Assembly: GCA_902785455.1 (NCBI GenBank)
Contig: CACZYY010000035.1
Coordinates: forward strand, 1-40,016
Source: an uncultured Spirochaetaceae bacterium
GTDB lineage: Bacteria; Spirochaetota; Spirochaetia; Treponematales; Treponemataceae
Direction of reading: 5' to 3'
Length of the DNA: 40,016 bases
Shown: piece by piece, positions 15,884 through 24,200 of the stretch
Position numbering within the stretch: position 1 is the stretch's first letter
How the letters are laid out: every line of letters begins with the position of its first letter
Notes under the pieces: generated by a model
What the model was told of the DNA's origin: nothing
Seen by the model: the letters and a program-made list of their open reading frames with translations, nothing else
Databases searched by the model: none
Made by a program: the position numbers and the translations under genes

Positions 15884-17128
15884 ATGCCAAAAGCGATGTC
15901 CTATACAAAAGGTTCAATTATTTACTTTGAAGGAGATACTGACGACCGAGTTTTCATTCTCCAGAAAGGGCATGTTGTCATTACCACAACCGATGTTGAA
16001 ACAAAACTCCAGACGAGTGAGCAAATCAAACAGGGTGAGTTTTTCGGTGTAAAATCTGCAATCGGTCACTTTCCGCGCGAAGAAACCGTAATGACACTTG
16101 ATGAAGCAGTCTGCATTTCAATGACATCACAAGAATTTGAAATGATGTTCAGCAACAACAAGCAGCTCATCATGAAGATGCTCCGGGTTTTCTCAAATCA
16201 GTTGCGCCAAATTCATAAAAAAACTGAGTCCGTCATGAACAACAACGAAAGTTTCAATCAGATGGACGGGCTTTTTGGTGTCGCCAAGGCTTTCTATGAT
16301 GATGAAAAATGGCAGAGCTGCGAAGATGTTTGCAAAATCTACCTCAGGTTATATCCAACCGAAGCTAACAATAAAGAGCTCAAAGAAATGCTTCTTAAAT
16401 CAAATGCTTATGTAAAGAAAGGCATTTCCAGCGCAAACGCTGCCGAAGAAACAGCGGCCGTAGCAGGTGGCGGCTCATCAATCAAAATGTTCGAGCTTCC
16501 GGCTTTCAAGCGTTTCCAAAAAACTTACGAGAACGGTCAGGTCATCATTTGTGAGTTCGAGCGAGGCGAAACGTTCTATCTCATTCAGAGCGGTAACGTT
16601 CAGCTCACAAAATGTATCAATGAATCTAACAAAAATCTCGACATTCTCAAACCAGGTGAATTCTTTGGTGAAATGGCAATTCTCGACAACACGCCTCGTT
16701 CAGCAACTTGTGTCGCACGCGGTCATGTTGAGTGCCTTGAGTTCAACAAAGCAAACTTTGAGATGCTCATTACAGGCAATCCACAGCTAGCCCTCATTCT
16801 TCTCAAAATTTTCTGTAAACGAATTTATGATCAGAAACGTCGTCTGAGAATTCTCGTAATTTCAGATCCGCAGGCACGTCTGGCCGATGTTTTCTGTATG
16901 TTCAACGAAATGAACCCAGTAACATCCACAGCAGACCGACGCCGCAAATTCATGGTAACAGAGTCGGATATCGTTCACTGGTCTGGATTGCCAGCACAGA
17001 CAGCAAAAGACGAGCTCAAGAGATTTGTCGTATCACGCAAAATTGAAATTTTCGATACTTACATCATCGTAAACAACATTGCCGATATGCAGCGAATCGT
17101 TGAATCACGCTCAGATCAAAAGAAATAA
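15884..17128 (+). CDS. Regulator with two cyclic-nucleotide-binding domains (Crp-like)
   Basis: 414 residues. Domain 1 (about 5-110) has the cNMP fold (YFEGDTDDRVFILQKGHVVI) but a degenerate phosphate cassette (GEFFGVKSAIGHFPREE). A helical linker follows. Domain 2 (about 205-310) keeps the full cassette GEFFGEMAILDNTPRSATC, with the Arg and Ser that hold the cyclic phosphate. The last 90 residues resemble a winged helix of the Crp type (TESDIVHWSGLPAQTAKDELKRF). It probably binds cyclic nucleotide through domain 2 only; DNA binding is inferred. The ATG has AGGAG 12 nt upstream, a long spacer, and a TATACT -10 box near 15853. Its own terminator follows at 17144. Confidence 0.82.
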   Translation: MPKAMSYTKGSIIYFEGDTDDRVFILQKGHVVITTTDVETKLQTSEQIKQGEFFGVKSAIGHFPREETVMTLDEAVCISMTSQEFEMMFSNNKQLIMKMLRVFSNQLRQIHKKTESVMNNNESFNQMDGLFGVAKAFYDDEKWQSCEDVCKIYLRLYPTEANNKELKEMLLKSNAYVKKGISSANAAEETAAVAGGGSSIKMFELPAFKRFQKTYENGQVIICEFERGETFYLIQSGNVQLTKCINESNKNLDILKPGEFFGEMAILDNTPRSATCVARGHVECLEFNKANFEMLITGNPQLALILLKIFCKRIYDQKRRLRILVISDPQARLADVFCMFNEMNPVTSTADRRRKFMVTESDIVHWSGLPAQTAKDELKRFVVSRKIEIFDTYIIVNNIADMQRIVESRSDQKK

Positions 17129-17143
17129 TTAATTCTTGCGTTC

Positions 17144-17174
17144 AAAACGGTGGTTTTCAAGGCCACCGTTTTTT
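17144..17174. terminator. Bidirectional terminator
   Basis: AAAACGGTGG and CCACCGTTTT flank a short loop, with a T-run on the right and an A-run on the left. It separates the convergent genes ending at 17128 and 17173. Confidence 0.85.
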
Positions 17175-17835
17175 ATTTGTATGAGATTTTTAATGCGAGT
17201 GAGAAAATCATGCCGTCCGCGCCGTTTTCGTTCATAAGAGAGCCGAGCGGGATATATGTGCGCGCTTCACCGCCAATTTTCCAAAGCTCAGAAAGTACAT
17301 AAGAATACGAAAAAGACAATTCCGGGTAAAGAAAGTTCAAATCACTGAAGAACGTACTGTTGATGCTCGAAACATCATCGCCTGCTTTTGTGCCTGTATC
17401 GCGATTGGGAGAATCTTCATCAACACCATTCGAAAGAATCGCATAGCGGGCAAAAAATCCCAGGCCGCCAGTAACAGAAAGAAGATGTTTTTGCGAGTCA
17501 GCAAGTCGGAATGTATAACCGCCTGTCAAATCAATCATTGCAGAAAGAGTCGTTGCCGTGCGGTTCTCAACTTCGGCAGGCTGGGCAGTTGTTCCATCCC
17601 AAAGATAGTAATTCGTAAAAAATGAGCCGTGGGCTTGAAGAAGGATATTATTCTCAAAAAGAAAATCACCGCCAACACCTAGAGAATACATAATCGGGCT
17701 GGGAGCTGACTTTGTGGAATCATCGGTGTTGAGCATGAGCTTGGGACCAGCCGTAAAGAATAAATCTTTGTCCAGCGCGGAAACGAATGTAAGAGAAAGC
17801 AAGAAAATTGCAATAAATGAAAAAAATCTTTTCAT
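17173..17835 (-). CDS. Outer-membrane beta-barrel-like protein
   Basis: 220 residues from ATG 17835 (MKRFFSFIAIFLLSLTFVSA), a clear signal peptide with cleavage likely after VSA. The mature protein alternates short beta strands ending in aromatic residues (FTAGPKLMLN, YSLGVGGDFLFE, GGYTFRL, LGFFARYAI) and closes with LALKISYK, typical of a small outer-membrane barrel. No specific family was recognised. An alternative TTG at 17841 adds two residues. There is no Shine-Dalgarno. The dispersed element at 17846-17945 lies immediately upstream, so its promoter must be inside that element or further up. Confidence 0.68.
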   Translation of the reverse strand: MKRFFSFIAIFLLSLTFVSALDKDLFFTAGPKLMLNTDDSTKSAPSPIMYSLGVGGDFLFENNILLQAHGSFFTNYYLWDGTTAQPAEVENRTATTLSAMIDLTGGYTFRLADSQKHLLSVTGGLGFFARYAILSNGVDEDSPNRDTGTKAGDDVSSINSTFFSDLNFLYPELSFSYSYVLSELWKIGGEARTYIPLGSLMNENGADGMIFSLALKISYK

Positions 17836-17845
17836 AAGCAAATTC

Positions 17846-17945
17846 GCGTTAGGGATTGAAGGGGCGTAAGTTGCGGAACGAAGTGAAGCAATGAAGCGTC
17901 AGCGGAACCCAAAAAAGCCCGACCGTTCGAAGAACGGGAACGCCC
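17846..17945 (+). repeat. Dispersed structured element, family 2, copy D
   Basis: It starts GCGTTAGGGATTGAAGG, contains short hairpins around GAAGTGAAGC, then AAGCCCGAC followed by a CCGTTC-GAA-GAACGG stem-loop, and ends GAACGCCC. The core AGGGATnG...AGCCCGAC is shared with 27044-27153 and 37492-37589; 35876-36017 is a diverged relative. Confidence 0.65.
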
Positions 17946-17952
17946 TTATATT

Positions 17953-19095
17953 CTACTTTGAATAGAATAATTTTTCCATATCGACGGAAAGGAATCCTGA
18001 ACGGCCGGTTTTGTAAAAGTCGCTTTCTTCCCAAGAGACTATCAGATATTTTCCGCTGATTGCAAATGCCTGGTACGAATACCGGCGTGGAAGTTTGGGC
18101 AGACGAAACGCTACGTTTTTGCCATTGTTTATGAGCGGATGTCCGTCGATGGAGCCTGAAAAATATGTCGTTCCGTCACCAAAAACTGCGCAAATCCAGT
18201 TGTCCTTGATGATTGCGTTGGCGATTGTGCCGTCGTCCTTGCCGCTCAGGAAATATCTTGGAGATGAGCCGCCGTAGTCGCGACAAGTGAGCACGAAATT
18301 GAAATCTTTCGGAATTGATTTTAGAAGTTCTTTGAGACGAGCAGGTGCTTTTGAAAAATCTTCCGGCGTCACAAGATTGCGGTAACTTGATTCGCTGATT
18401 TCTGAAACAGAGATGCTCCCGGAAGACTGGCTGCTTGAAAATGGCTGGACGCTTGCCAAGTCCACGAGAGATTTCCACTTGATATAATGGAAGGAAACTT
18501 TATTATTTTTTGTAGATTTGACCGAGCTGAACCAGTCCGAACCATCGAAGAACGTGCTTGTGACTTCGCCTGTCTGTTCAATGTTAAGCTCGCCGTAAGT
18601 GACGACCGGGAAGAACATTTTCTGGTCAAGGGAAAGCCGGATGATGTGGCTCTGATTTTGATTCTGCTTTTTGTTAGCCGTTTTGTTGAAGAAAGAATTC
18701 TTTACAAGTGTGAAATATGGAACTCTGCCCTCAAAGACAAGATTTCCCGCCGTTGAGTCAGAAAAAAGCTGGTAATCCTGAATCAAAGTCGGATTTTCAG
18801 TGTCGTCAAAATAGAGCGCGCCCAAATGATTCACAAGCATGATTGCCTTGCCGTCCGCAGTGACGTTGGCATCGCAAATTCGCACGCTCTCCGTCCACGG
18901 TTTGAGTGACTGTATTGCCGCCCGTTGAGGAAGCTCCACCTCCGAAACCGAATCGTTGGCAAAGCAAAACCATTTGTGGTCGCTGGATTTTTGCTGCATC
19001 TGCATCGGCTCTTCAACAGGAGCTTTTTTTGTTCCGCAAGCCGTAAGCACAATGCAGAGCGAGATTATAGTGAATGTGATTTTCGACAATTTCAT
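17953..19095 (-). CDS. Lipoprotein of unknown function
   Basis: 380 residues from ATG 19095 (MKLSKITFTIISLCIVLTAC), a signal peptide with lipobox LTAC. The mature part is beta-rich with repeated short strands and motifs such as DGKAIMLVNHLGALYFDD, suggestive of a propeller, and ends with a repeat containing GKYLIVSWEES. No family was identified. The longer frame to 19248 runs into repeat DNA and is rejected. There is no Shine-Dalgarno. The region upstream is repeats; the family 2 element lies just past the stop. Confidence 0.68.
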   Translation of the reverse strand: MKLSKITFTIISLCIVLTACGTKKAPVEEPMQMQQKSSDHKWFCFANDSVSEVELPQRAAIQSLKPWTESVRICDANVTADGKAIMLVNHLGALYFDDTENPTLIQDYQLFSDSTAGNLVFEGRVPYFTLVKNSFFNKTANKKQNQNQSHIIRLSLDQKMFFPVVTYGELNIEQTGEVTSTFFDGSDWFSSVKSTKNNKVSFHYIKWKSLVDLASVQPFSSSQSSGSISVSEISESSYRNLVTPEDFSKAPARLKELLKSIPKDFNFVLTCRDYGGSSPRYFLSGKDDGTIANAIIKDNWICAVFGDGTTYFSGSIDGHPLINNGKNVAFRLPKLPRRYSYQAFAISGKYLIVSWEESDFYKTGRSGFLSVDMEKLFYSK

Positions 19096-19173
19096 ACATT
19101 TATTGTCGGATATAATACTGTGAATTCTTAGACACAGATGAACGCAGATAGACGTAGTTTTTTTGAAGTTTTT

Positions 19174-19417
19174 ATGCCGAAGCTGAAATGAGAAAGTCAA
19201 AACCCAGCCCGAAAAATACAAAAACATGTGGAAGCGGGGTTCGCCCATCCCCCTCTCTATGCTGAAGCTGAAATGCCAGGTTGATGACCAAGTCCGAAAA
19301 ATGCAAAAACAAGCGTAAGCGGGGTTGCGACCATTTTCCCGCCTATGCAGAAGCTGAAATGAGAAAGCTAAAACTCAGCCCGAAAAATACAAAAACATGT
19401 GGAAGCGGGGTTCGCCC
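19174..19417. repeat. Three imperfect direct repeats, ~85-bp period
   Basis: Units begin at 19174, 19259 and 19345 with ATGCnGAAGCTGAAATG and continue through CCGAAAAATnCAAAAACA to GCGGGGTT. Units 1 and 3 are nearly identical; unit 2 is diverged. No convincing protein is encoded. Confidence 0.75.
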
Positions 19418-19517
19418 CTGAATCCAATTTGTGCGTGCGAGCGTAAGCGAGACAGATACCTTATACGCACAACCTTGGATTCGAAGGGGCGGTTCCCGCT
19501 GGGAACATGTTTTTGTA
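19388..19517. repeat. Large inverted repeat overlapping the third direct repeat
   Basis: TACAAAAACATGT (19388-19400) pairs with ACATGTTTTTGTA (19505-19517). Pairing continues inward through GCGGG/CCCGC, GCCCCT/AGGGGC, GAATCCAA/TTGGATTC and TTGTGCGT/ACGCACAA. It makes a roughly 50-bp-arm palindrome just past the 3' end of rnhA. Confidence 0.7.
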
Positions 19518-19525
19518 GTATCCGA

Positions 19526-20023
19526 CTAATCTTTTAACTTACTCATTTCCTGCTGACAGAGCTGGTCGCATCGTTCGTTGTATTCCACGCCCGCGTGACC
19601 TTTTACCCAGTTCCATTCCACGTTGAGCGAGGCGTTGAGCGCGTCAAGCTTCTGCCAGAGTTCCTGATTGAGCACGGGCTTTTTTGCCGCTGTTTTCCAG
19701 CCGTTCTTTTTCCAGTTGTGAATCCAGCTTGTGATTCCATTTTTGACATACTGGCTGTCGATGTTCACTTGGATTGGATTGTTACGGAGCCGTTCGGTGT
19801 TATAGATTGCCGTGAGAGCCGAGATTGCGGCGGTGAGTTCCATACGGTTATTCGTGGTGAGTTTTTCGCCGCCACTTAGTTCACGAGCCTCGCCCTCTGC
19901 GATGACCACGCAGGCCCAGCCGCCAACGCCCGGATTTCCCCAGCAGCCTCCGTCAGTGTATACGATGATTTTTTCACCAGAAGGACGTGTTTTCATTTCG
20001 TCAAAAGAAAATTCAGTTTGCAT
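19526..20023 (-). CDS. rnhA: Ribonuclease HI
   Basis: 165 residues from ATG 20023. It cuts the RNA of RNA-DNA hybrids. All catalytic residues are present: Asp24 in YTDGGCWGNPG, Glu62 in NNRMELTAA, Asp89 in NIDSQYVKNG, His143 in KGHAG and Asp153 in NERCDQL. The longer frame to 20089 has no support. There is no Shine-Dalgarno; TATACT ends 7 nt before the ATG, suggesting a leaderless mRNA. It is divergent from the M18 aminopeptidase, with 44 bp between the start codons. Confidence 0.95.
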   Translation of the reverse strand: MQTEFSFDEMKTRPSGEKIIVYTDGGCWGNPGVGGWACVVIAEGEARELSGGEKLTTNNRMELTAAISALTAIYNTERLRNNPIQVNIDSQYVKNGITSWIHNWKKNGWKTAAKKPVLNQELWQKLDALNASLNVEWNWVKGHAGVEYNERCDQLCQQEMSKLKD

Positions 20024-20067
20024 GGGGGAAAGTATACAGGAATTCAAGGAAATGTTACACTGAAAGA
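20024..20067. promoter_or_regulatory. Compact divergent promoter region, rnhA / M18 peptidase
   Basis: The 44 bp between the two ATGs contain TATACT 7 nt before rnhA (minus) and TACACT 6 nt before the peptidase (plus). Both genes lack a Shine-Dalgarno. The -35 region of each promoter would overlap the other promoter. Confidence 0.5.
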
Positions 20068-21345
20068 ATGAAAAACACAGACGACACATTAAACGGGTTA
20101 TTCGATTTTATAAAAAACAGCCCCACAAGTTTTCATGCGGTGGCGAATATACGCGATATTTTAGGCAAAAGCGGCTTTACGGAACTTTCCGAATCCGAGC
20201 CGTGGCAAATTGCTCCGGGCGGAAAGTATTTTGTGACACGGAACGGCTCTGCCCTGATTTCATTTTGCGTGCCGGAATCTTACGAAAAGGCTTTCATGCT
20301 CTGCGCCTCCCACAGCGATTCACCTTCGTTCAAGATTAAGGAAAATCCTGAGCGGAAGGAAGCGGGATGCGTAAAGCTCAATGTCGAAAAATATGGCGGA
20401 ATGTTGATTCAACCATGGTTTGACAGGCCCCTTTCTGTGGCGGGGCGGATTGCCTTTAATGATGGCGGCAAAATCAAAGAAAAACTGGTTTGTGTTGACC
20501 GTGATTTGCTCGTGATTCCGAACCTTGCGATTCACATGAACCGCGATGCGAACGAAGGTCACAAAATAGATGTGCAGAAAGAGATTGAGCCTGTGCTTTC
20601 ACTTTCCGAAAAAGCTTCACTTCTTTCTATTATATCTGAGCAGGCTGGCGTTCCAAAAGAAGACATTCTGAGCCACGACTTGTTTTTGTATGCCAGAAGC
20701 GAGCCGACAAAATGGGGCGCCGAAGAAGAATTTATCTCTGCCCCACGACTCGATGATTTGGAATGTGCATGGGCAAGTTTACAGGCCTTTCTGGAGGCAG
20801 AAAAGCCGGCAGCAATTCCAGTTTATTGTCTTTTTGACAATGAGGAAGTTGGAAGCTCGACCCGACAGGGAGCAGATTCGACATTCCTTTCGGACACATT
20901 GGAACGGCTTTCGGAAAAGCTGGGCTGGAAAAGCGAAGATTACAAGATCGCGCTCTCAAAAAGTTTTATGCTCAGTGCGGACAATGCACATGCCGTTCAT
21001 CCGAATTACGCCGAAAAAGCAGACCCAATCAACCGCCCGGTTTTGAACGGCGGAATTGTAATCAAGTACAATGCGGCGCAAAAATACACTTCGGATGCAG
21101 TAACATCAGCTTTCTTCAAAATGATTTGTAAAAAAGCAGGCGTAAAGTATCAGGTTTTCACAAACAACTCAAATATCGCTGGCGGAAGCACGCTCGGAAA
21201 CATCAGTCAGAATCATGTTTCTGTACCATGCGTGGACATAGGTCTTGCGCAATGGGCAATGCACTCACCCTACGAAAGCGCAGGAACGGAAGATGTCGGA
21301 AGCATGATTAAGGCGATCAAGGTATTTTTTGAAGAAGAAGTTTGA
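20068..21345 (+). CDS. M18 family aminopeptidase
   Basis: 425 residues. A cytoplasmic two-metal aminopeptidase that prefers acidic N-terminal residues in characterised members. Metal and catalytic motifs: CASHSDSPSFKIKENP (metal His and Asp), PRLDDLECAWASL, FDNEEVGSSTRQGAD (catalytic and metal Glu), LSADNAHAVHPNY and the C-terminal IGLAQWAMHSPYESAG (metal His). The start ATG 20068 matches the family N terminus (GLFDFIKNSPTSFHAV). The 27-codon extension to 19987 overlaps rnhA and is rejected. TACACT lies 6 nt before the ATG and there is no Shine-Dalgarno. Confidence 0.95.
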   Translation: MKNTDDTLNGLFDFIKNSPTSFHAVANIRDILGKSGFTELSESEPWQIAPGGKYFVTRNGSALISFCVPESYEKAFMLCASHSDSPSFKIKENPERKEAGCVKLNVEKYGGMLIQPWFDRPLSVAGRIAFNDGGKIKEKLVCVDRDLLVIPNLAIHMNRDANEGHKIDVQKEIEPVLSLSEKASLLSIISEQAGVPKEDILSHDLFLYARSEPTKWGAEEEFISAPRLDDLECAWASLQAFLEAEKPAAIPVYCLFDNEEVGSSTRQGADSTFLSDTLERLSEKLGWKSEDYKIALSKSFMLSADNAHAVHPNYAEKADPINRPVLNGGIVIKYNAAQKYTSDAVTSAFFKMICKKAGVKYQVFTNNSNIAGGSTLGNISQNHVSVPCVDIGLAQWAMHSPYESAGTEDVGSMIKAIKVFFEEEV

Positions 21346-21370
21346 TAAAATTGATTCATAGGAGAGTATT

Positions 21371-21676
21371 ATGCATGAAGAAAATGGTATTGTGTATTCA
21401 GATAATCCCGAAAAGTTATTGACTGTTCTTGATGTAAAGCATTTGTACGGCGGAGTTTATTTGTTAAAATTTTCAGATGGTGCAGTGAAATTGTTCGACA
21501 CCACGATTTTGAAAGGTGAAGTGTTTGAAATCCTAAAGAATCCAGAAATTTATGAAAATCCAAAACTAGAATACGGAATCGTAACCTGGGATGATGGAAA
21601 AATTGATTGCTCTCCAGACTTCATGTATGAAAATGGATATGAATATAATACGAAAGATGTAATTTCTGCCGCATAA
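21371..21676 (+). CDS. DUF2442 domain protein
   Basis: 101 residues. It has the DUF2442 pattern: HLYGGVYLLKFSDGAVKLFD, then LKGEVFEILKNPEIYENPKL and GIVTWDDGKIDCSPDFMYE. DUF2442 genes are small, common near toxin-antitoxin and other mobile genes, and have no proven biochemical role. AGGAGAG precedes ATG 21371. A GTTAGGC motif (integron attC right end) lies 7 bases after the stop, so this was probably once an integron cassette. A terminator follows directly. Confidence 0.8.
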   Translation: MHEENGIVYSDNPEKLLTVLDVKHLYGGVYLLKFSDGAVKLFDTTILKGEVFEILKNPEIYENPKLEYGIVTWDDGKIDCSPDFMYENGYEYNTKDVISAA

Positions 21677-21682
21677 GAACTT

Positions 21683-21716
21683 GTTAGGCGAACGGCTCAC
21701 TGAGCCGCTTTTTTTA
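21683..21716 (+). other. attC right-end remnant plus terminator
   Basis: GTTAGGC (21683-21689) fits the attC R' consensus GTTRRRY and shares TTGTTAGGCG with the complete attC at 26204-26269. The left half of the site is missing. CGGCTCA-C-TGAGCCG (21693-21707) followed by CTTTTTTT is a strong terminator. Confidence 0.55.
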
Positions 21717-21763
21717 TAGTTTCTATGTTTCTTACCGATAAACTAAAGAAAGGATATGAAAAA

Positions 21764-22873
21764 ATGGCAAACTCTGTTGAAGAAAGAAATAATCGTGTTA
21801 TAGAAATAATGAATCGACTTTATCAAAAGGCGGCTACTACAGACCCCTCTGACGATGAAGAATTTTCAGACAAAATCGAACAGCTTTTTAGTACCAATGT
21901 TTGGGGATTTAGAGAAGTTGTTCTTACAATAGCGGTTGCAATGCTTGATAAAATTGATTTTCCAGATTTTAAGGCTTCTGTAGATTTTTATGCTTGTAAT
22001 CCAAGAGCTATCTATGAACAACCAATGAAAACAGTTCTCATAGAGAAAAACCTACCTCATAGACAGTCTGGACCACTGAATGTCGCCAAAGGTCAGCACA
22101 ACCTTGATGAAGAATGGATTTCAAAAAGAAGTAAGTCAGACCAACCGACTTGCAGAGCCGCTGTAGAACTAATCCAGTTGATGGAATCGGATGAAACTTC
22201 AATAGAGCCTGTAGGCGTTTCTATAATGCGACATTTGCTTACAGAGAAGAAAGAGTTAAAACAGCTTGATGTAGAAATAAATCCGACATCAGACCCATAT
22301 TTTCTTTATCATGCTTGTGCAAGACTGATAATTATGGCTACAGATGGTGGCAATACGCCACAAAGAATTTGCGGATATTTATTAGAAAGCTTCCACAAAT
22401 CGATGCAAACAAATATTGTTGTTACAGGAAGCAATGACAGTGCTTCAACTACAAGTACAACAAGCAAAAAGCCTGGCGATTTGAATGAGGAAACATCTGA
22501 CGGAACAATACTTAATGTTTACGAAATTACGGTAAAACCGTTCAATGAAAGTCGAGTGCTGGATTCGTATAACTGTATTATGTCTTACAATTCAGAGCAT
22601 GGTACAAATCTCAACGAAATTATTGTTATTTGTCGTCCAGAAGACTGCCATCCAGATATGCAGCAAACAGACAGTTTGAAAGGAACAATGGGAAGTTATT
22701 TATACAATGGAATAAATTATCGCTATTGGAATATTTTTGAATGGCTTTCGTTTACTTTACAACACACCCCTGCTGATGGACGAGAGATGTTTTATACAGA
22801 ACTGAACAATTACATTTCTGATATAAACACCTCTCAAACCGTAAAGGAGTGTTGGAAACAAATACATTCTTAA
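21764..22873 (+). CDS. Probable type II restriction endonuclease (SacI-like)
   Basis: 369 residues from ATG 21764 (MANSVEERNNRVIEIMNRLY), chosen because AAAGGA lies 9 nt upstream; an ATG at 21725 without a ribosome site would add 13 residues. The block LPHRQSGPLNVAKGQHNLD and the C-terminal EWLSFTLQHTPADGREMFY resemble the SacI family of restriction enzymes, from memory only. The PD-(D/E)XK residues cannot be placed with certainty. The gene is tail-to-tail with a cytosine-5 methyltransferase, and the two stop codons overlap within 4 bp, as expected for a restriction-modification pair. If SacI-like, the target would be GAGCTC. Confidence 0.62.
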   Translation: MANSVEERNNRVIEIMNRLYQKAATTDPSDDEEFSDKIEQLFSTNVWGFREVVLTIAVAMLDKIDFPDFKASVDFYACNPRAIYEQPMKTVLIEKNLPHRQSGPLNVAKGQHNLDEEWISKRSKSDQPTCRAAVELIQLMESDETSIEPVGVSIMRHLLTEKKELKQLDVEINPTSDPYFLYHACARLIIMATDGGNTPQRICGYLLESFHKSMQTNIVVTGSNDSASTTSTTSKKPGDLNEETSDGTILNVYEITVKPFNESRVLDSYNCIMSYNSEHGTNLNEIIVICRPEDCHPDMQQTDSLKGTMGSYLYNGINYRYWNIFEWLSFTLQHTPADGREMFYTELNNYISDINTSQTVKECWKQIHS

Positions 22874-23940
22874 CAAGCCATATACTCGCAGACGGCTTTT
22901 GCGACAGCACCTGCAAGTTTGCAAGGTACGGCATTGCCGATTTGTGTATAAATCATTCCCTTGCTTCCGTAGAATTTGTAATCATCAGGAAATGACTGTA
23001 TTCGAGCAGCTTCTTTTATTGTAATCCGTCGCAATCGACTTGGGGCTTCCTTAAAGGTCGGTGTAATAGTTCCGTCCATAAGCCCTTTGTGATATGCGAC
23101 AACCCAATCAGAAGGAGCATTTCCGTAAAGATAATCTTCGTCAATAAACGGAGTTTTATTTCCGCCCATTGAGGCAGGAAGCGTATTTGCATAGCCGTCT
23201 AAATCGATTGGTCTGCCCTGTCCATTAAAATACATGCCAGCATAAGGTGATTTCCGCATCACAGGATGTGTCGCAAAAGTTATCTTTGCCGTACATGTTG
23301 CAGGATTTTCAGAAGTTCCAGCTCTTCCAAGATTTTTTAACAAATTTTTAACGGTCGGAGCTTTTACTTTCTGATTCAAAATGTGTGAAAGCATTTCCTG
23401 CTCAAAAAATGGATTTTCGATAAATTTTTCTTTCGGGATTCCTATGAAAAATACCCTTTCCCTTTTTTGTGAAACACCGTACTCGGTGGCATTAAGAACA
23501 AAAGGAAAACATTCATAGCCGATTTCATTTGCACGAGCAAAATATTTTTGGCGGACATCAGCCCATTTTTCCAAAGTTGCCAATGCCTTTACATTCTCCA
23601 TTACAAAGATTTTTGGATGAACCTTTTCAACGACATCCAGATAAGAGAATATGAGTTTACTTCGTTTATCATCAGGATTCATTTTTCCTGCAACAGAAAA
23701 TCCCTGACAAGGGGGGCCACCAAAAACAAGGTCAGCACCATTGTACTGAGAAAATGTATCAATCACTTCATTTATATCAGCGTTTATCAGTTTTGTGTTC
23801 GGGTGGTTTTCCCTGTAAGTTTCGGAAGCCTCTTTCATAAGTTCATTTGCAACCAAAACTTGAACGCCGGCGTTTTCAAAGCCGACATCCATACCACCCG
23901 CACCTGTAAAAAGGGAGACTGCCGTTAACTGCTTGCTCAT
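22870..23940 (-). CDS. DNA (cytosine-5) methyltransferase
   Basis: 356 residues. All main m5C motifs are in order: I FTGAGGMDVGF (about 11-21), IV GGPPCQGFS with the catalytic Cys near 78, VI MENV (about 114), VIII QKRERVFFIG (158-167) and X GNAVPCKLAGAVA near the end. The target-recognition region lies between VIII and X. It should protect the host DNA from the convergent endonuclease. The start overlaps the AbrB-like gene by 4 bp (ATGA), so the two are translationally coupled. Confidence 0.93.
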   Translation of the reverse strand: MSKQLTAVSLFTGAGGMDVGFENAGVQVLVANELMKEASETYRENHPNTKLINADINEVIDTFSQYNGADLVFGGPPCQGFSVAGKMNPDDKRSKLIFSYLDVVEKVHPKIFVMENVKALATLEKWADVRQKYFARANEIGYECFPFVLNATEYGVSQKRERVFFIGIPKEKFIENPFFEQEMLSHILNQKVKAPTVKNLLKNLGRAGTSENPATCTAKITFATHPVMRKSPYAGMYFNGQGRPIDLDGYANTLPASMGGNKTPFIDEDYLYGNAPSDWVVAYHKGLMDGTITPTFKEAPSRLRRITIKEAARIQSFPDDYKFYGSKGMIYTQIGNAVPCKLAGAVAKAVCEYMAC

Positions 23941-24125
23941 TTGTTTTCTCCTGCCACATTTTTGTGGACTTTCAGAACAATAGCGTTGTCGTCAGCACTA
24001 AAATAGATGTCAAACATTGTCTTTCCCTTTTCAGCCCCGACATTTGATAAAATTGCTTTTGGCAATCTTATTCTCATGTCCTGCTGTAGCACATAAGTTT
24101 CCAAAAATACCATCGAATTATCCAT
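23937..24125 (-). CDS. AbrB/MazE-like small DNA-binding protein
   Basis: 62 residues. The core QQDMRIRLPKAILSNVGAEK followed by MFDIYFSADDNAIVLK resembles the swapped-hairpin AbrB/SpoVT/MazE fold. ATG 24125 has AGGTGA six bases upstream. It is the first gene of the methyltransferase operon, and a perfect palindrome lies 14 bp upstream, so it may be the control protein of the restriction-modification system. That would be unusual, as most such control proteins are Xre-type. The role is inferred from position. Confidence 0.65.
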   Translation of the reverse strand: MDNSMVFLETYVLQQDMRIRLPKAILSNVGAEKGKTMFDIYFSADDNAIVLKVHKNVAGENK

Positions 24126-24138
24126 AAAAAATCACCTA

Positions 24139-24164
24139 TTTTTAGACTAACTTTAGTCTAAAAA
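24139..24164. promoter_or_regulatory. Perfect 11-bp palindromic operator
   Basis: TTTTTAGACTA (24139-24149) and TAGTCTAAAAA (24154-24164) are separated by 4 nt, just upstream of the AbrB-like gene. It is a likely autoregulatory site; a factor-independent RNA hairpin is an alternative. Confidence 0.6.
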
Positions 24165-24200
24165 TACACCAAGTTGTGGAGTTTGTCAATTATTTTTACC

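Noticed and set aside
17953..19248. Long version of the lipoprotein gene starting at 19248
   Set aside because: The extra 51 codons lie in repeat DNA; the signal peptide with lipobox begins at ATG 19095.
21725..21763. Upstream ATG for the restriction endonuclease
   Set aside because: It has no ribosome site and lies just after the terminator; ATG 21764 has AAAGGA at a workable distance, though the longer form is not excluded.
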